A stretch of DNA of 64,000 nucleotides from Utricularia gibba (GCA_002189035.1 NEEC01000019.1:248001-312000); one strand, 5' to 3'; positions 1 through 11,879 are shown, numbered from the stretch's first letter. The notes: a model not told the origin generated them from the sequence alone. Numbers and translations: made by a program.

Positions 1-344
1 CGTTTGAATTTGAACGCAAGTAAAGCAGCCGATTAGCAGCATTTATGATCGGTTAAAGGTTTGTGCGATCTTCATCATCTTCTTCGTTTCCGACGTGCTT
101 TTTGCTCTTCCGCGTCGGGTTCAAGGGTAGGCTATGCCCGTTTCGGGCCTCTGAGTTAATTCCGTGACGGAAAATTGTCTAATATTTAAAAGGAAGTTAC
201 GTTATAGATTGATGTTTCTGTTTATTCTATATTTGGATATTGCAGATTTTGATGTTTTACGTTACTGCTTTATGATTTGCTTTTTTTTTTCATATTTTTT
301 TCTGATGCTACAGGAGCAAAGGGTTTTGAAAAGCAGCTGAGGAT
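1..344 (+). other. Upstream and leader region of the TORTIFOLIA1-like gene
   Basis: No coding potential was seen here. The stretch is T-rich after position 180 and contains splice-acceptor-like pyrimidine tracts before a CAG at about 311-313, so part of it could be a 5' leader intron. The promoter and transcription start could not be placed from the sequence alone. Confidence 0.4.
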
Positions 345-395
345 ATGGCGAATGGTAAAGTTGCGTCGATTGTAGGTGGGGATCAAGTAGTTTAA
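345..395 (+). promoter_or_regulatory. Upstream ORF that is a decayed copy of the main start region
   Basis: This is a 16-codon ORF that ends in TAA, 121 bases before the main ATG. Its peptide, MANGKVASIVGGDQVV, closely resembles the first residues of the main protein, MANGKVTSRSGGHQAV. The bases before it (about 312-335) also resemble those before the main ATG (about 460-485), so a stretch of roughly 90 bases seems to have been duplicated. If the leader is not spliced, ribosomes would meet this ORF first and it could lower translation of the main ORF. The duplication is read directly from the sequence; the regulatory role is inferred. Confidence 0.6.
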
Positions 396-516
396 CTTCA
401 TATCTTTGATGTGACTTGTTTCTTCGTTTTTTGATTTTGATGTTTTCACTTGAAGGTATGGGAGCAGGGGATTTTGAATTGAAACAGGAGTGAATCTAAA
501 AAAGAAGCCGTAAAAT

Positions 517-3500
517 ATGGCGAATGGGAAAGTAACCTCGAGATCGGGTGGTCATCAGGCCGTTTTTGAGCTGAAACAGCGAGTTGCTATTGCACTTAAC
601 AAGGTTGCGGATAGGGACACTTATCAACTTGGAGTAGAGGAGCTTGATAGAATCGTCAAGAGCTTGACTCCAGATTTGGTTTCTCCACTGCTCTCATGTA
701 TATTGGATACGGATTCTGAGAAGAAAAGTTCTGTTAGAAAAGAATGCATTCGGCTAATGGGTACGTTGGTGAAATTTCATGGAGGTCTCATTGGATCTTA
801 TCTCGGGAAAATGATCGCTAGTATCGTTAAGCGACTTAAGGACTCAGATTCTGGTGTGAGGGACGCGTGTATGGATACGGTTGAGGTGCTGGCTGCTACA
901 CTGAGTAGCGATAGAATTGATACGGGTGGGCTTTTTGTCGCGTTGGTGAGGCCGCTTTTTGAAGCTCTGGGTGAACAAAACAAGCAAGTGCAATGCGGTT
1001 CAGCGCTGTGTTTATCTAGGGTCATTGACGCATTTCATGACCCTCCTCCAGTTGTTTTGCAGAAGATGCTGGAGAGAACTGTGAAGTTGCATAAAAATCC
1101 CCATTTTATGGGAAAGCCGGCAGTGATTGAGTTGAACAGAAGTATAGTTATGGTATGCCTGATCTACAGCGCTTATGATTTTTCTGAATTCTTCAATGGT
1201 CCTCTAATGTCTTTCAACAAATGTAAATCCAAAATGAGAGTGATTTATGATTCCCCGTCAATGTGCACTAGTGATGAAACTGCTGTAAAATTTCATTAAA
1301 CAGCTTATCTTTATTTAAAATTAATGAAAATTTTCCTTGCTCCGTTCTTCAGGCTGGTGGTGCTTCAACACACACTTCCTTGTCTTCTGCCCTCAAAAGC
1401 ATATTAGAATCAATTAAGAGTGCCGACTGGACAATTCGCAAAGCTGCTTGCAATGCACTAGCTGATATTGCCTCTTGTGGTGCAGCATGCTTGAGTTCAT
1501 ATCGCAGTTCATGCCTTCGATGCCTTGAATCGTGTCGTTTTGACAAGGTTCTATACATAGCTCACTTAGTTTCTGCTTGCGAAATTTTATTGTCCAATGC
1601 TCAGTTTGGTTTTTCCAACTTGCGTCAAATAGGTGAAACCCGTCAGAGACATAGCAATGCAGGCCTTGCAGCTTTGGAGAAACCTTCCTGGTTCCAATAC
1701 ATCTGAACCATCTGACTCTGGATCTTCTGTAAAAGGTTCGTTCCAAATTTATTATATCTTAGAATGTCGTTTATCTCTCATTTCCCCCGTTGATCGCATT
1801 CTTGGTCGGAGTTTTAGTTGCATCGTGTCTAGTCATCTTTCATTTCGAGCGTGGAAATAGTCTGTTATTGATGTTATGTCAAGACAATTGTACCATTCCA
1901 TCACCTGAGTCTCCATTCAATCACCCTGTGTGAAGTTTTTTCCTGTACGTGAGAATGCTACTTATCTCCTGCAGAAAGGACTTACAGACATGGCCATGGC
2001 GATTTGGCGAGCTCCTGTGAGTCAAAGCTGAAAGATAATACCCATGTGAAATCTACATCTGAAGTACCCAAGAAAAAGGTTCCTCTCTGTTCAAGAAAAC
2101 CAGGAAGCTATGGTGGGAATTCTCAAAATCCCGGGGCAAATAACTGGTCAGTAGAAATTGCAGTACCAAAGAATCTCCAGGCCATTGTTGCAGAAAGTCA
2201 AAATGATGACTCGGAGTGTAGTTCAGTCACTAAGATATGCATAGATTATGATGCCAGAAGGCTTTCTGATACTGAGTACAAATATGTGGAAGTGGATGAA
2301 GTACACGAATGCTCCTCGGTTTTCAATTCTTTCCCCAAAAACTTCAAGTCACACCTTATATCTCCCCAATCTGATGCACTGGAAGATTCTAGTTTGGTGA
2401 TCTCAACTGCAAACAGTCAAAGGTTTGCTGTAGATGAAATTAGTATTGACGGGCAAAGAAATGTAGCTAGGATCCATGACAGGAGGGGAAGCTTAGATTC
2501 AACCATCACAGAATCAATGTCACACACTGCTAATGTTTCCTTTCCACCAACTGATGATATGCAGACAATAAGGAAGCAGCTGTTGGAGATAGAGAATAAG
2601 CAATCAAACCTGATGGACATGCTAAAGGTTTTGTTTCTGTTATGTTGCATTATTTCTGATTCCTCTGTGCACTTATATTGTTGGAACTGCTAATATTTGT
2701 ACTCATTTCAGGCTTTTACATTTTCCGTAATGGATAGTATGTCAGTGGTCCAGTCAAAGGTTTCAAATCTTGAAACCGTGGTTCATAAAATGGCAGAGGA
2801 GTTTGTTCAAGGAGGAAGAGGCTCGGTCGATTCTTTGGCTGGCACAATGTTGAAGGGAAGCCCTCTTCGCCCGTCCAGACTTTCCACTTGCACTCCTCGT
2901 CCATCAATTGATACCATCAATCAGCAATTAGTTCATCCAGTAAAACTTGCTGGCAGATGGGAGGATAACACTTCAACAAGGAGCAGATCATTGAATTCTT
3001 TGAAGCAAAACTCAGACCAATGTGGAGGGACTCTTAAACCAGCCAGAAGTTTCTTACCTAGAGGAAATTCAAGCTTTTGCTCTCAGATTCATGCAAAGAT
3101 GCGGGAAGATGGAAGAATCGGTTCAGTTCCTATTAACAAAGCGAGAGTCGCTAACCAGCGAAATGCTATGAGTTGCTCACCACTTGGTGATCTAGAGGCA
3201 GCGTACATAGGAGCCCTGTATTCAAGGAATGAAAACACTTTGTTCGAACTTCTGGAGACAACAGGTCCTGTTCTGGAGAACTTGTCAGAAAAGACTGCAA
3301 GTGAGCTGATGATCGTTTTGGGTTCGTACTTATTGGAGCAAAGATATGTGAACTCAATAATTCCTTGGCTAGAGCAGGCAAGTTCTATTGCATTTCTTTT
3401 TCCAAATAAGTTCCCTGATAAGTTTGTACACATGATATGTGTACTTTGGTTTTTGATGCTCTGTATTTTTTCTCGTAGCTCATGGATCTGTCAAGCATCC

Positions 3501-3649
3501 GTGATCCTACTTATCAGGTGATTTCAGCAAATGCAAAACGAGAACTCCTACACTCGATCCAAGAAGCTTCCATGTTAGCCAGATCAAATCCTATGGAGAG
3601 TAAGTGCTTTACAGAAATAGAGGAAGCCCTGCACCGGCTATGGGGTTAG
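517..3649 (+). CDS. TOR1: TORTIFOLIA1/SPIRAL2-like microtubule-associated protein
   Basis: The predicted protein has about 807 residues from six exons: 517-1152, 1353-1547, 1633-1735, 1975-2627, 2712-3377 and 3479-3649. All phases join cleanly. The N-terminal half reads as HEAT-type helical repeats, for example VSPLLSCILDTDSEKK and the DSGVRDACMDTVEVLA repeat. A serine-rich basic middle follows, then a coiled-coil-like stretch (QLLEIENKQSNLMDMLK) and a conserved C-terminal domain containing YVNSIIPWLEQ. Arabidopsis TOR1/SPR2 (about 860 residues) binds cortical microtubules, affects minus-end stability and severing, and controls the handedness of organ growth. The start was chosen because MANGKV leads straight into the first HEAT repeat. 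Intron 5 appears to be a GC-AG intron. The gene is convergent with the kinase gene that follows. Confidence 0.9.
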
Positions 3650-3997
3650 ACATGTTCCATTAGTCTGTGATGTGCAATGATGTTTATTGCATAATGAGTT
3701 GGAAACTGAATGGATTGACATGCCTTTCAACTTCATTAATGCTTACATCTGCTTCGATGATTTGGTGACGATTTGCTTAATGTCTGTATGGTTTACCAAA
3801 ACTTATGCTTCCTCAACTTGGACTGCCACAGCAGGTTTGAGAAGTTATTTATTGACAATAGCATGAAAAGCTACACTTGGACTTGGTCAAAACTTAGTTG
3901 AGTTGCAGATGTAGTGCAAATCATGGTGCCATCTCGCAGAAACGTAGTTCATTGTGGAAACTGCCAAAGGATCCCTTGACCCGCCTTCAAAGTCCCG
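3650..3997. other. Intergenic space between two convergent genes
   Basis: This 348-base stretch separates the stop codons of the TOR1-like gene (+) and the kinase gene (-). It must hold both 3' UTRs and polyadenylation signals. No ORF, repeat or RNA gene was recognised. Confidence 0.6.
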
Positions 3998-5608
3998 CTA
4001 TGGCTCCCTCCATCTTCTCATGTTCAACTTTCCTTTCACCTTGATTTCTTCTTCCTTCATCCGCATGCTCTTGGTGGCTTCTGGTAACATCAAAGACGGT
4101 AACCCCCCAAGACCTCCTCCAGGCCAAGGGATCTGTTCTCGGGTCATTTCCCGAGCCACAATGGGCTCCAGAACTTGTACTACTTGGCTCATTGCAGGTC
4201 TCCCCTTGGAGGTTTGGCTAAGACAATGGTATGCCAGATTTGCCACCTTCATCAGGCTGCTGACCCTGTATTGCCCTTCCAGCCTGCTATCCAGTATCCT
4301 GGTAAGCTTCTTGCTATGCTTCAGGCTCGGACGTGCCCATTCCACCAGATTGCGTTCGTTGAAAGGTCTTTTGTAGTCCATAGCTCTCCTTCCCAGAAGC
4401 ATTTCAAGCAAAACCACCCCAAATCCATACACATCACTACTCGCAGTAAGATGACCTGCACGTTGAAGCAGGAGCTTAGCCCCATCCATGTGAGTAGTGC
4501 CGCTGTGTCATACAATTTCCTCACCTGTCATCATATACTCAGGGGCTGCGTACCCGTATGTACCCATGACCCGTGTTGAGACGTGGGTCTGGTCTCCGGT
4601 CGGGCCGACTCTCGCAAGTCCGAAGTCGGAGAGCTTGGCATTGAATCCCTGTGAAATGCAATCTCATGAAGCTCCTCTTCTTCATACAGAACAGAAGGAA
4701 TGAATGAATGTTTGAAGAGGACTGACTACCTCATCTAGCAGAATGTTGGAGCTCTTGAAATCCCTGTATATGATAGGCTCCTCGACACCGTGAAGAAAAG
4801 CAAGCCCCTTTGCTGTATCAGAAGCAATCTTCAGTCTCCTCTGCCATGACAATGTATCCCTTGTTTCTGCGTGTGTAAATGCCAGGGGTCATGGCTCTGC
4901 ATATGGATAATGAATCGAAAATCCCAAGGTGTGAATACTACTGACTTGAGAAGAGATGCTTCTCCAAGCTGCCTGAGGACATGAATTCATAGATCAGCAT
5001 CCGCTGATCATCTTCGCAGCAGCATCCGATGAGGTTCACAAGATTCGGATGCTGAAGCTGTCCCAGATAGTTCACTTCTGCCTGCAAGCGACTACTACAA
5101 TTATCAGAAGACCGATAAAAAAAGATATGGACGTAGCCGAAACCGGACACTCACCCGCCATTCTCTCTCGCCCTGTCGGCTTTCAGGATCAAGAACCTTT
5201 ATGGCAACCTTGATGGCTTTGTATCCGGGTCTCACGCTCTCATCTAGGACGCCCATGTAGACGACTCCGAATCCGCCCGAACCGAGAACCCGATCCGGCC
5301 GGAAGTTCCCCGTAGCCAGCTTCATCTCTTGGTAAGTGAAAATGTCGAGATCATCATTCCAGTGACTCCCCATCAAATCCTGTATCTTGTCTAGGAAGAG
5401 GACAACGGCTTTTGGACTAGGGGGGTCTGGTTTTGGTTTCGTTGAAGGTGTGGGGGATTCAGAATCTTCTGCAGATGAAGATTTGGGTTCAACCAGTGTT
5501 CAATTTTCAATGTGAAAACAGAAGAAGAAATGAACCTTGCTTTGCAGGAGAAGATCTGATCTGGTTGCAGCGTCCACTTACTCCCTCGGCGCTAACGCAA
5601 CAACCCAT
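3998..5608 (-). CDS. PBL17-like: Receptor-like cytoplasmic kinase, RLCK-VII (PBL17-like)
   Basis: Six exons were assigned on the minus strand: 5608-5536, 5468-5155, 5081-4946, 4866-4730, 4648-4525 and 4455-3998. They give about 413 residues with consistent phases. The short first exon begins MGCCVSAEG, a typical N-myristoylation/palmitoylation signal, so the kinase probably sits at the plasma membrane. The kinase domain starts near residue 75. It shows the glycine loop GSGGFGVVY, the catalytic lysine in KVAIKVL, the catalytic loop [16 protein letters not shown] within LSDFGLAR, and an activation segment ending [10 protein letters not shown]. It is therefore an RD-type kinase with all key residues. 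The insert [14 protein letters not shown] is typical of the PBL17 branch. RLCK-VII kinases relay signals from pattern receptors at the cell surface. The exact orthologue is inferred. Confidence 0.9.
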
Positions 5609-7431
5609 CTTGCTCAAAGTATTCTTTAATCAAAAGAATCAGTCACTGCTTTGATAACACTAATCCTCTTTTTGCCTTCTTTTGTTTTTAAGCTCGGATT
5701 TCTGCCTACTCCTTTTCATCTATCACCCAAAACATGTTTTTTTTTTTTCGGCGGCGCGGAGGAGCTCGAGGGAATCTGAAGCGGTGGCCGGAAAAAAACG
5801 AAGCAGCGATGAGTAAGGAGACGGATACTTGGGCCGCCCCCCTGGAGGAGGATCGTTAAATAAGGTACGGATTGGCGGGCAGTCAAACAAAGCTGCAGCA
5901 AACAAAGACTTGACGTGGATGACATGAAATAATCAATTCCCATTGACCTGTCGAGGATCAAGATAATTTACATCTCATCCAGCGTATTGATTAAATTTCA
6001 GTTGTGGGGGGTTTAAAATTCATTTGGCGTATAAGAATATTATTATCCTATTTTTTAATTCTTAAAAATCTTGGAACTCAACCTTATTTCTAGATGGTCT
6101 GCAATATAATAATTAAAAAACCAAAAAAAATTGTCAATTTCAAGAAGGCCCGGCGTACAGCTAACGTGTAGTTGTCTGGATTTGCCGAGCTAGACGCGGT
6201 TAGGCTTTCAACACGCTTCACTGGGCCCCATTTTTATAACTATTTTTCATCCTTTATTAAAGGGCATATTAAAATGTTTGGTGCCCGGTTGGGGCTCTCC
6301 ACCCGGTCTCAATTTTCCCATTGCTCCAACCATCCTTTAATAAATTACGATTGAATTGACTTTGAGTAATAAGTTTATTAAAATAATTTTGTTTGCGATT
6401 CAATTTTTGAACTGATCTTAATTTGAAAGATATATAAATCTAGAACATGAATATTTAAAAAAATTACTAAATTTCTCAATTTTCAACTCTCTTGATGTTC
6501 CCTTTGTTAGATTGGGAGAGTTTATTGATTCTAAAAAACAAAAAAAAAAAAAAAAAAACCAAGGGGTGCTGCTTGATTTCAGCCCTCTCATTATAGCTGT
6601 AAAAATCAATCCTTGTGGATGTCGCTCTTCTTTTTTTGGAGCATGAGGCACGTCAGCATCATGGCATTCAGAGGCAAGGGGCTTGGAGATTGGAGCCTCC
6701 ATTTAATTCAACTCTTGAAATTTTACTTTATATTTGTTCACTGTCATTTTTTTATATGTTTGAGCATATTTTTTATATATTGATTTAGGATTAAGTTATC
6801 TACTTAAAAGTTACATTAAAAATATTATTATTATTATTATTGTGTGATTATATATTTTTAAATTGTATTTTCGTGAATGTCCAAAATTTTAAAAAGCAGA
6901 GATAGAGTGTCATAGAAAGTTTTCTTATAAAAAAGAATTCTATTTCGTAACTTGTATATAAGTTGGAATTATAATGGATGAAATACTGACATTCTTCATG
7001 TCCTATATATTATGACATGTTAGAGTATAAAGAATTCATTGACGAATGTGACACATGAAAGCACAAGGAACACAAAAAAATAAAAAGTACGAATAGAAGG
7101 GGAATTCAATACACTTCTAGATGAGAATTAAATAGAGCTTCCAACAAAGAATTGGCATATAATGGAATCTTATCTTTTTGCACTTGAGCATTATTGCAAC
7201 TTTTATTCTTACTCTTCATTAGAGGGAAGAACAAAGCTTTTTATTTTTTATTTTCATTTCTATTTATGATGGCCATTCATACCTAAATGTTTTTAGTTTA
7301 TAGAATTGATAAAGTTTATTTCAATATCTTGAGCATAAATTTTTGATTATTCACTGAATTTCTTCTGTTACGCAACATGCTATATAATCATGAAGAGTCG
7401 AGTCATTCAATGCTTGCCTGAGGAACTTGGG
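5609..7431. other. AT-rich intergenic region
   Basis: This holds the promoter side of the kinase gene (from 5609 upward) and the 3' flank of the SPL gene. A long A-tract lies at about 6538-6558 and an (ATT)n microsatellite at about 6823-6841. The short ORFs here are low in complexity and have no recognisable motif. No RNA gene or intact mobile element was seen. Confidence 0.5.
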
Positions 7432-8711
7432 TTACTTGTTTGTTGTCCTACCGGAGTAACTCCCGTTGGTGGTCGAGAAACCGGCGTTTCTTTGGAATAA
7501 ACTGTCCATGGAGGTGGGTTGGCTATGGCTCATGCTCCATGAATTGGTTGACAGAAGAGAGGAAGCGTTCAGGAGGTCCGTCTCCCTCGTGCAGTAGTTA
7601 GTAGTCATCGCGGCATGCAAACCTGTCCACATATTAAACGGCCCTCTTCATCCTCACACCACCACAAGGTTAAAGCAAGAGTAACCATCACTAACAAGGT
7701 GCACGTATCATCAACCAAGAGTGAAGTGTTTCAGAATGTGCCTGTGAACTGGCTTTGAATGGGACTCCTGGATCTTATTAGACAGGTTTATGTGTAGCAT
7801 AAAATAGAGGAAAACAAACACATTGATGGATGGGGGGACTTTACATTCATCCATGATGTTTCTTTTAGTTGAATCCAGTCCATTTGTGAGTTGGGGATTG
7901 AGTTCTGCGTCTCCTGGCTACAAAAGCATATTGTTCTTCTGTCAAGCGGTTGGGGCTGCGAGAATGGGTCCCGGTTCAACAACCCATGCTGCTGCATTTT
8001 CATGACATCTGCCCATACATAGCAAAAAATCAACAGATGATGCAATTATTATAAGCTGAAAGCAAGAGATTTCAAAGGAACCGTAGAATGAAGAAGAGGG
8101 TCTCAGAGGGTGAAGCTGAATTGTCTCTAGTTGGACTCTCCGCCGCCGTGCGTTGTGATCGTTGAGGCGCTTCCGGCAGCTCCTCTTCTTATCATCAAAC
8201 TCGGACAAGTCATGGAACCTTCCGATGACCAACATAAACCCCCGATGTTAGAACTACACGAATAAAACATATTCTATTGCTGTTACCTGCTACACTGTTG
8301 GCAAAACCTTCTCTCCATCCCAGCAACAATAACCCTTGGGCTCTTGGAGTGCTTCTCGCAAATCTTGTGCCTCCTGTGATAATCCTTAGCCGTTTTTAGA
8401 TCAACACGACACCCTTCAACTTGACAACAAGGGTTCCTAGCATGAGCACCGGAGACTCTGGCCCGCTTCATCGGCGAAGCCGAAACTGTAAGAGAGGATG
8501 CAATCACATGCTGCTTCTTGTAAGAAGATGACAAGCACCCCAGTTGATCCGCTGAAAGAAGACAGTTCGAGGAAGAGCTCGTTCCAAGGCCATTTGATTC
8601 CAAGCTCATCAGCTTTTGGGTTCCAGAGTACAAGACCAGATCTCGCCATTCCAGCTGACTGCTGCTCAAAGAGTTGCTCTCCATCATCAGGTTAAAGCCT
8701 GAGAATTTCAT
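7432..8711 (-). CDS. SPL: SBP-box transcription factor (SPL family)
   Basis: Five exons were assigned on the minus strand: 8711-8287, 8218-8082, 8008-7845, 7773-7716 and 7622-7432. They give about 324 residues. The SBP domain (residues about 110-185) spans exons 1 and 2. It has both zinc sites (CQVEGCRVDL, YHRRHKICEKHSK, RFCQQCSRFH) and the bipartite nuclear signal KRSCRKRLNDHNARRRR. The intron inside the SBP domain after CQQCSR is the usual family position. ERRFCQQCSRFH and the KKRSCRKRL form recall the SPL2/10/11 branch. These factors bind GTAC cores and promote phase change and flowering. The start at MKFSGFN is the first ATG in frame; MMESN a few codons later is also possible. Exons 3 and 4 rest on phase continuity only and are less certain. 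The last exon codes for NASSLLSTNSW, where relatives have ALSLLSTNSW. Confidence 0.85.
7549..7568 (-). promoter_or_regulatory. Degenerate miR156/157 target site in the SPL coding sequence
   Basis: The plus strand reads TGACAGAAGAGAGGAAGCGT. miR156 is TGACAGAAGAGAGTGAGCAC. The first 13 bases match exactly, including the seed and the cleavage position. Mismatches fall at miRNA positions 14, 15, 19 and 20. The site lies in the last coding exon where SPL genes normally carry it, and replaces the usual ALSLLS coding with ASSLLS. Pairing is probably still sufficient for cleavage, but weaker than in most family members. Confidence 0.75.
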
Positions 8712-10838
8712 GCATGTAGCAGTGCAAGAAGGGAATAAAGGGGGAAAAAGTTTGAAGGGTTTGAAGATGTGGTTTGTTTGGGATGGACATCCCAAGACTT
8801 TATGGAGGAGAAGGATAGGGTAGGTGGGAGCAGCTCACGCTGTTTCCCTCCGGGAAACGGACCTCACACAAGTTGCCCTCATAGGATAGTGAGTCCTACA
8901 TCTTCACACACCCATCTTCTTTTTCATCATATCTTCAACATCGAAAGATAGAATAGGAACAGAGGAGCTGCCGCCTGAGCCAAAAAGAAAAAAAAACTAA
9001 ACTACTGATAGCTTTGTTTTCCAGTTAAACGTCATTAGTTTGCGTAAAGCTCTGTGAAATTTCCCAACACGTATCTCAAAATGAGTCTCAATATAAGAAG
9101 TAGGACCCTGCTCCTCCGACGGGTTCTCGTCCACCACCAATTTCATGTATCTTTACCGCGGGTAAATTTTATTGGTCAAAGGAGTTAAATTAGCATTTCA
9201 GACATTTACTGCACGAGCCGAGCCAACCAGTGTGTGTGTGTGTTTTTTTTTACTGCATTCATATCTACAGCCTACAGACTCAGACTGGATTGGAATCCCA
9301 TGCGTCACCGACGACACATGTTTCACAAGTTTTAGATAAGCACCACTTGTATACAAAAGAAGAGGAGGGGAGTATACTGACATGACAATGCTTTATTACT
9401 TTTTGCAATAGCTTATCATTATTTTTTTCTGATATTATATTTATTTTTATTAAACAAATCACAGTTACTACCCCACTTTGGGAAATATTGATATTTTTGT
9501 CATCTCAGATATTTGACGTTATCCAATTTTTATAAAAAAAAAAAAAATGTTAGTGTGAGACCTTACCCAATGAGCGAGGAGAAGAAATTAAGTGTAACAA
9601 TTATGCAAATTTTAATTATATGTTTTAAGATAAACCATAATTTATGGACTTAAATTTAAAGTACGTCCAGTATATAAATTTAAATATATTAGATAAAAAA
9701 ATTAGAAAATTTAATACAAGACACACAATTTTCTTTGTTCTCCATAAACATGTGAGATGTTTAAATTTATCTAAAATTTATATTAAATTAAATCATTAAT
9801 TTAAGATAAAACTTCTAACCAAAACTCTACCTAACACAAACTAAGAGGTTGATGGTTACATGTGTGATAGTTTGTTTAAAATTAGGATTTTGGATAAAAA
9901 ACAGTTTACTAATTTAAATAGGTTTGATAGATGGATTTAATTATGTTAGTTAAACAAACGTAGAAAATTTAATATAAAACACACTACTTACATTGCTTTC
10001 TGTCGGTGAATATTATAAAGTATTTAATTTTTTTTTTTGAATCCTTAAACTTTTTTATATAAATATTTAGATAGTCTCACAGAGAATTTATTTATTTACT
10101 AATTTATGCTTCTAGTATTTAAAAAGAATAATATTATGCAAATGATATATATAATGAATGATATGAAGGTGTAAATACATGAAATAAATTATGCTACTAA
10201 TCTTTTCGAAAACATTTCCATTAATTGTTGAACATTCTTGAAAACACAGGAATAATTTCTACTGTTCATTTATTTGGGCATGCCATTTTGTGCAATAAGA
10301 GGAATAGGCAGCAGCAATAATAGAAACCTAATCATTCACATCCATTGGACACATCCATTGTAACATATTTTATTTCTGAAATTCCAATTTATAATTTATC
10401 AAAATCAATTTTCAAGAAATAGCTTTATTTATTTTGATTTTATTTGTGGGAAAGTAACGAGCGGTTGAAAGTGAAAACCTAATCCGGTATTAAAAATGGC
10501 TTGGGGTGGGAAGTTTGTTGGTTTGTTTGATCAAGTTTGGGTTAATAAATGAGGGTTCACAAGTCAGCGGCAGAGCGGCAGCATAGCAGCAGCATACCAT
10601 ACCATTATTGGTAATTAATCAAATAGGGGGTTAAGTGAGGGGGTCGGGTCAATTCACCCAATGAGTTACCAAACCCACCTCCGCCGGCCCCACACTGCCC
10701 GCATCTCCATTCTCCTCCTCCACCTCCGCTGCCGTGAGAAAAAAGCAAAGTATTGGCGCCGGGTGCGGGGCGCCACTTAATAATTAAACCTGCCGCAAAT
10801 CATGCGCGGCTACTGCCCCGCCCCGGGGGGCCCCCCTA
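8712..10838. other. Intergenic region upstream of the SPL gene
   Basis: The first few hundred bases hold the SPL promoter and leader, including a GA-rich stretch near 8801-8830. A short (TG)n followed by a T-run lies at about 9231-9250. From 9400 to 10550 the DNA is strongly AT-rich with no coding signal. From about 10676 to 10850 it turns abruptly GC-rich, including a self-complementary C/G run near 10817-10837. No gene was recognised. Confidence 0.5.
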
Positions 10839-10968
10839 TTCTATTCGGTGCACATTAAAAAATGGATACATTTTATCCTAATACACAAGAGAGAAACATA
10901 GAATAACCACATCATTTGTAAATGTGGTGAAAGCATTTTGACATGCGGAGGAGGAATAGGTAGGGAGA

Positions 10969-11580
10969 TGTTGTGGTAAAAAATCAGTTCTATTGAAGAT
11001 GACCAATTTTTGGGATGCAAAGCCGGTTTTACCATATCCAATATGCGGTTTTAGGAGTTGTTGTGTTGATAAAGGGATGAAAGAAGTGAAAGGAGACAAA
11101 GAGTTTTATATGGAAATCGATGATAGACTTAAAAACCACGGAGTTAAGATAACTTACCAGAAAAATGTATTTCACTAGTGGAGAAAAAGGAAAGATTACA
11201 AGGCATGTGTTGAGAGTCCAATCCTTTTTCTTTCAATCATTCCCATATTTATAGAAAAAGCCAATCTGATTAAATCCTACAAATATCAGTTGCTTTTTGC
11301 GTTTGGTGATTATACGTGTGATCTTGTTGACAGATAACCGTCGACTACTCTGATATTCCTATAATTTGACTACTTTTCAAGCTCTACTAAAAATGGATGC
11401 CATTGCCTAGTTCTGATTCTTATCGATCTGTCAGCCACTTATAAATTGTCAAAATAGGTTTGAGATCTCTTCCTACTGATTTCATCTCCACATCGCATAT
11501 ACTGATTTACTACCCCATCAGGAGAATCCAAAGAAGAAGAAGGTGGGAGGGAGGATCCAAACTTCCAGAATCTAAGGTTT
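10969..11580. repeat. LTR-like repeat, copy A
   Basis: It begins TGTTGTGGTAAAAAATC and shares order and short blocks with the stretch starting at 12612: a TTGTGGT start, a GATTACAAG block and a TATTTATAGAAAA block. The pair lies on either side of a Copia integrase fragment and may be the decayed LTRs of one truncated element. Ends are approximate. Confidence 0.35.
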
Positions 11581-11879
11581 TAAGGATGCCATTTCATAAC
11601 ACTCAAAAACATTTTTGGTACATATAATACCATCATTTATTATTGAAATCATAAATTTAAAATGTTATTGTTATTAATTTGAAAAGCGCTTTTGTGATAC
11701 TCTACACTCTTTGTCATGTATTGTGATATTGGTATATATTCATAGATATCAGATAACAATCTTACATGGTAACATTATTTCAATTGAGGTTGAATTAATA
11801 ATATGAGTATAGGTGAGTTGTTGATATTAATACCATAGTATGCATTCACACTATCTGATACTTCCTCCAGGTTTCCCTA

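Noticed and set aside
798-1025. Minus-strand ORFs across the TOR1-like exons (also 1414-1746, 3089-3433)
   Set aside because: They are shadows of the conserved sense frames and show no motif of their own.
6538-6558. Poly-A tract as the tail of a LINE or processed gene
   Set aside because: No upstream coding remnant or target duplication was seen next to it.
6418-6702. 94-codon minus-strand ORF with an A/T tract
   Set aside because: Low complexity: the F-run comes from a poly-A tract, and there is no start context or domain.
10841-11178. Overlapping ORFs on both strands
   Set aside because: They have no shared motif with known proteins and lie in a repeat that recurs without these frames at 12.6 kb.
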